Shown here: piece by piece, positions 14,677 to 17,769 of the stretch
Position numbering within the stretch: the stretch's first letter is position 1
How the letters are laid out: every line of letters starts with the position of its first letter
Assembly (NCBI GenBank): GCA_937959095.1
Contig: CALGLY010000011.1
Location: 1-17,769 of the forward strand
Direction of reading: 5' to 3'
From: an uncultured Saprospiraceae bacterium
GTDB taxonomy: Bacteria > Bacteroidota > Bacteroidia > Chitinophagales > Saprospiraceae
Length of the DNA: 17,769 bases
Notes under the pieces: generated by a model
What the model saw: the letters and a program-made list of their open reading frames with translations, nothing else
What the model was told of the DNA's origin: nothing
Database searches by the model: none
Program-made: the position numbers and the translations under genes

Positions 14677-14722
14677 ACGGTAGACGGTGGACGGTCGGCT
14701 TCGCCTTGACCGTCCACCGTCG
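14677..14722. repeat. heptamer-built hairpin between aminopeptidase and hydrolase genes
   Basis: Three tandem 7-mers ACGGTAG, ACGGTGG and ACGGTCG (14677-14697) are followed by GCTTCGCCTTG and then two inverted heptamers ACCGTCC and ACCGTCG (14709-14722). GACGGTGGACGGTC (14683-14696) pairs perfectly with 14708-14721, and the loop contains its own GGC-TTC-GCC stem. It is GC-rich in contrast to its surroundings. It begins about 20 bases after the aminopeptidase stop and could end or process that mRNA, or be a dispersed repeat. Confidence 0.75.
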
Positions 14723-14741
14723 AGACGAAGTCGCCCCCTCC

Positions 14742-17282
14742 TTACGGGTTGGGGAAGTTGATGAATAATTGCTTTAATTGGCTATCTGTTTCTGCGGATT
14801 TGATTGCTTCAATCATACTTAAGACTTCCGCATCGGCATCCGTGAAGGCTTGTGCCTTTTCATCGGCACTATCTACTTGACTCACTAGCTTGGCGTGTAG
14901 TCCGTTGATTGCTTTCATCGCTCCGAATCTGCGCCATTGTGAGGCACTTGCTAAGGCTAAATCTTTCAACTTTTTAGCCGAAGATAAAATGCCTGCTGCA
15001 TCGCCTTTACCTGCTAACTCTTGATAGAATTCTAGGTAGCTAATCGCATCGAAGCCATCTATTTCTTCCCAATTGTCTTCAAAGAAAGAAAGCTTTCCTA
15101 AATCGTCACCTTGTGCATATATCGCTGCTATACCTTGCTGCGCGCTGCTCTTCACTGTACCAGCAGGATCATTCGCTATGATGCGCTCGAATAGCGACAT
15201 ATACTTTACATCTGGCTCATACATCAATTGCTCGATAGCCGAAGAACGCACATCGGAATGTGGGTCTTTTTCTGCTAGACGGACGATGTCTGCCTCATTT
15301 GATTTATCACTAGGATCAAGTAAGCTAAGTGCTAACGAACGCAAGCCATAGAATTTATCCTTAATTGCCTTCTTAAATACTTGTTTTCCCATCGGCGATT
15401 CCGAAGCCGCTAGAGCTTGCATCGATTCGTAGCGATCTAAGAAATTAGGCATATTATTATATTGAAAAACATATTCTTCGTCCGATTTCTCCTCTGATAT
15501 TTCTCCTAATAAGCTACGTTCCGCATCGAAAACGACAAGTTTCGGACGAGCATCCATATCAAATTCAAACTGCTGTTCGCGCTGATTGATAAGGATTTCT
15601 TTACGCACTGGCTTTCCAGAAGCATCATAAATATCTATAGCTACAGGCAACTGGAAAATGGCTGGCTGATTTTGATCAGAACTTTGTGTTTGCGCCACAT
15701 TCAGGATCGTTTTCTTAGTCGCTTCATCGTATTCATGGCTAACCGTCAATTGCGGATGTCCTGCCTTGAAGAACCATTGATCGAAGAACCAAAGTAAATC
15801 TTCTCCCGTCACATCCTCGAATGCTAGGCGTAGTTCATCTGCTTCCACTTCGCTATAGGCATTGCGGGTGAGGTATAAATTTAGCGATGCAAAAAACGCA
15901 TCATCGCCCACGTGCTGACGAAGCATATGTAGTACAATGCCCCCTTTATTGTAGCTATGTCCATCGAACATATCTTCCTTATCGGCATGTCCATAATTGA
16001 TAAGTGGGTGAATATCGCTGCTTGCTTGTGCGAGATAGCCACGCATTTCTTGCAACCAGTGATATTGTGCCTCGTCCACACCATATTTATGTTCCAGCCA
16101 AAGGTATTCGCTATAGTTGGCGAAGCCTTCATTCATGGTTAGGTTTGCCCAACTTTCGCAGGTTACATAATCGCCAAACCAATGGTGCATCATTTCGTGC
16201 GCCACGATTTTTTCATTCAGCAACACATCCACCAAATCCTCTTTTGTGCCATTCATGAACTCTCCAAAAATAACCGCCGTTGTGTTTTCCATTGCGCCCG
16301 AAACATAATCGCGCACCACTACTTGCGAATATTTTTGCCAGGGATATTTTACCCCTAAAATATCAGAAAAGAAACTTAGCATATCTGGCGTATACGGGAA
16401 AATGTCTTTCGCATATTCGCGATATTCTTCCTCTACATAATATTCGAGAAGCATATCATTCCACCGCTCTTGCACGACTGCAAATTCGCCAATTGTAAGC
16501 ATGAATAGATAAGGCGCGTGTGGCTGATCCATGTTCCAATAGTCGGTGCGCGTACCATCCGAATTCGCTTTAGAATTGACCAAAACACCATTAGAAAGCG
16601 TCTTGAAACGGTCTTGCACGGTCACATACATCTCTTGGGTGCAACGCTCATTTGGCTTATCAATGGTAGGAAACCAACGCGAATTATGTTCTGTTTCGCC
16701 TTGTGTCCATATTTGCTGTGGCTTGTCGCCTTCGCCTTCTGGGTTGATAAAAAATAAGCCCTTATCCGAGGTAATAGCCGCACTTCCGCCCGACGCACTC
16801 GGTGTAGCTATATAATCTATATACAACTCATATTGCTCTTTGCGGGTGTATTTTCTACCTAAATCAATTACGATTTGTTGCCCATCGTATTCGTATTTCA
16901 GGTCGCTGCTTTGTCCTTTCAAGCGTACTTGCTTTAGGTCAAACCCTTTTGCATCCAAGGTCAATTCTTGACTTGGGTAGAAGTGTGGTTTTAGTTTTAG
17001 CGTAGCTTGTCCGATTACTTGTTCTGTCTCCCAATTGAAGCGCACTTCGAGCTTGGTATGTAGTAGGTCATGCGTGCGCGTGCTACTCGCATTGAAACGC
17101 GGAAGGACATACTCCTCTTCTTGAGTGCGCTGCTCTTCTTCTAGGTTAAATTCTGGTGCAGAAACCACGAGGGTATCTAGGGTACGAAACTCTTCTACTG
17201 GAATCGTTGTGACAGGTTGGACGGTCTTGCATCCTGTTAGCATCCACAATGCCATCACTAGCACTAGCGATAAATATCTCAT
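14742..17282 (-). CDS. M1-family zinc aminopeptidase, lipoprotein
   Basis: An 846-residue exported metallopeptidase that removes N-terminal amino acids from peptides. The signal sequence MRYLSLVLVMALWMLTGC gives a lipobox at Cys18, so it is anchored in the envelope. An N-terminal beta domain (about 70-270) precedes the catalytic domain with the GAMEN exopeptidase motif (329-333) and HEMMH (His362, Glu363, His366) followed by Glu385 in NEGFANY, exactly the HExxH-x18-E zinc site. After about residue 600 a helical-repeat (HEAT-like) C-terminal region includes DPSDKSNEADIVRLAEKDPH and DVRSSAIEQLMYEP. All catalytic residues are present. A TATATTTG promoter box lies at 17357-17364, overlapped by an inverted repeat. 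The YdjM-like hydrolase gene follows. Confidence 0.95.
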   Translation of the reverse strand: MRYLSLVLVMALWMLTGCKTVQPVTTIPVEEFRTLDTLVVSAPEFNLEEEQRTQEEEYVLPRFNASSTRTHDLLHTKLEVRFNWETEQVIGQATLKLKPHFYPSQELTLDAKGFDLKQVRLKGQSSDLKYEYDGQQIVIDLGRKYTRKEQYELYIDYIATPSASGGSAAITSDKGLFFINPEGEGDKPQQIWTQGETEHNSRWFPTIDKPNERCTQEMYVTVQDRFKTLSNGVLVNSKANSDGTRTDYWNMDQPHAPYLFMLTIGEFAVVQERWNDMLLEYYVEEEYREYAKDIFPYTPDMLSFFSDILGVKYPWQKYSQVVVRDYVSGAMENTTAVIFGEFMNGTKEDLVDVLLNEKIVAHEMMHHWFGDYVTCESWANLTMNEGFANYSEYLWLEHKYGVDEAQYHWLQEMRGYLAQASSDIHPLINYGHADKEDMFDGHSYNKGGIVLHMLRQHVGDDAFFASLNLYLTRNAYSEVEADELRLAFEDVTGEDLLWFFDQWFFKAGHPQLTVSHEYDEATKKTILNVAQTQSSDQNQPAIFQLPVAIDIYDASGKPVRKEILINQREQQFEFDMDARPKLVVFDAERSLLGEISEEKSDEEYVFQYNNMPNFLDRYESMQALAASESPMGKQVFKKAIKDKFYGLRSLALSLLDPSDKSNEADIVRLAEKDPHSDVRSSAIEQLMYEPDVKYMSLFERIIANDPAGTVKSSAQQGIAAIYAQGDDLGKLSFFEDNWEEIDGFDAISYLEFYQELAGKGDAAGILSSAKKLKDLALASASQWRRFGAMKAINGLHAKLVSQVDSADEKAQAFTDADAEVLSMIEAIKSAETDSQLKQLFINFPNP

Positions 17283-17356
17283 TCTAATAGTTTAAAGTTT
17301 ATATCAATCGGTGATTTACTTGGTGAAAGGGCCAAGCATTTTTTTATAAAATTCCG

Positions 17357-17364
17357 CAAATATA
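17357..17364 (-). promoter_or_regulatory. putative -7 box for the M1 aminopeptidase gene
   Basis: The minus strand reads TATATTTG, an exact TAnnTTTG, about 75 bases ahead of the ATG. A TTG lies 24 bases upstream of the box (slightly long for the -33 element). A second exact box, TATTTTTG, is at 17389-17396, inside the loop of the inverted repeat. Confidence 0.5.
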
Positions 17365-17374
17365 GAATTTTATA

Positions 17375-17437
17375 TAAGTCCATGAACACAAAAATAAGCT
17401 CAATCAAAAATCTTGATTATTTACATTCATGGACTTA
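17375..17437. promoter_or_regulatory. 12-bp inverted repeat around the aminopeptidase promoter
   Basis: TAAGTCCATGAA (17375-17386) and TTCATGGACTTA (17426-17437) are perfect inverted copies. A smaller stem AATCAA / TTGATT lies inside at 17402-17418. One arm falls in the spacer just upstream of the -7 box at 17357-17364, where a bound regulator would act. It could be a paired operator, a small insertion relic or an RNA hairpin. Confidence 0.45.
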
Positions 17438-17538
17438 ACCAATCTAATTAACGTATAGTTGAAGGTATTTTATTTTAGAAAAGGAATAATTGGAAGTACT
17501 ATTTAATTTTTATAACGTCTTGCTTTAAGAAGTGGGAA

Positions 17539-17569
17539 GAAAGGGAAAAACTAAACGTTTCTCCCTTTC
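17539..17569. terminator. terminator-like hairpin
   Basis: GAAAGGGAAAAAC (17539-17551) pairs with GTTTCTCCCTTTC (17557-17569) at 12 of 13 positions around a 5-base loop. There is no clean T-run on either side. It may end a minus-strand transcript coming from outside the window or separate the two promoter regions. Otherwise I see nothing in 17438-17700. Confidence 0.4.
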
Positions 17570-17703
17570 AAAGACTATGTATTCAAAAGCTATTTTATTC
17601 AAATAGTTGTAAAAGGCGAATCTTACAAGGTCAAAGATAATTTATATAATTGATTTAACAATACAACATAATGTAAGCGGTAGTAATAATATCGTAAACG
17701 GTA

Positions 17704-17711
17704 TAAATTTG
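17704..17711 (+). promoter_or_regulatory. putative -7 box near the right edge
   Basis: TAAATTTG is an exact TAnnTTTG, 23 bases ahead of an ATG at 17735. It supports a plus-strand gene beginning at the window edge. Confidence 0.3.
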
Positions 17712-17734
17712 CCAAGATACACAAGGAGAGAACT

Positions 17735-17769
17735 ATGTTATGGTTTGGTTTGCAACTACTTAAATTTCT
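17735..17769 (+). CDS. possible start of a gene cut by the window edge
   Basis: The ATG at 17735 opens a frame (MLWFGLQLLKF) that runs off the window. It is preceded at good spacing by AAGGAGAG, an unusually good Shine-Dalgarno-like sequence for this group, and by a -7 box. Eleven codons are too few to identify anything. Confidence 0.3.
   Translation, partial: MLWFGLQLLKF

Noticed and set aside
14670..14717. Upstream start for the YdjM-like hydrolase
   Set aside because: It would translate the heptamer hairpin; the conserved family start MDSITQ begins at 14669.

Overview
The window looks like a chromosomal segment of a Bacteroidota bacterium. The evidence is the low G+C, a Bacteroidota-style TonB-dependent receptor (CarboxypepD_reg-like domain, plug, 'outer membrane beta-barrel 3' type barrel), lipoproteins with short lipoboxes, the general lack of Shine-Dalgarno sites, and several exact matches to the Bacteroidota -7 promoter box TAnnTTTG. 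The species cannot be named from sequence alone. The genes are mostly single housekeeping or envelope genes in small transcription units. Repeats, insertion elements and gene remnants lie between them.

Layout. 1-1265: a degenerate heptamer repeat, then an enolase-superfamily (dipeptide-epimerase-like) gene on the minus strand. 1266-3002: a gene-poor stretch with one small minus-strand lipoprotein gene, a decayed paralogue of it directly downstream, two terminator-like hairpins and two inverted-repeat elements. 3003-7815: pyruvate kinase (minus) and a large TonB-dependent receptor (plus), divergent, with a palindrome resembling a LacI/PurR-family operator between them. 7920-8449: a type II toxin-antitoxin pair whose RelE/ParE-like toxin carries an in-frame stop at codon 10. 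8480-10304: a nitrilase (minus) and a divergent SGNH/GDSL-type lipoprotein esterase (plus). 10324-11998: Aat (leucyl/phenylalanyl-tRNA-protein transferase), ClpS and a peroxiredoxin, all minus. Aat and ClpS are the tagging enzyme and the recognition adaptor of the bacterial N-degron pathway. 12117-12467: remnant of a DUF1016/YhcG-type nuclease gene, split by a 157-bp insertion element with a TA target duplication. 12476-13345: an Rpn-family PD-(D/E)XK nuclease. 13455-17282: a YdjM-like membrane metal-dependent hydrolase downstream of an M1 aminopeptidase lipoprotein, separated by a heptamer-built hairpin. 17283-17769: promoter region of the aminopeptidase, with a 12-bp inverted repeat, another hairpin and possibly the first codons of a plus-strand gene.

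I found no tRNA, rRNA, CRISPR array or complete transposase gene. I did not find a coherent new multi-gene system. The strongest unusual observations are the in-frame excision footprint of the TA-flanked element inside the DUF1016 remnant, the nonsense mutation in the toxin, the extra C-terminal domain on the TonB receptor, the twin lipoprotein relic, and the two heptameric repeat loci.
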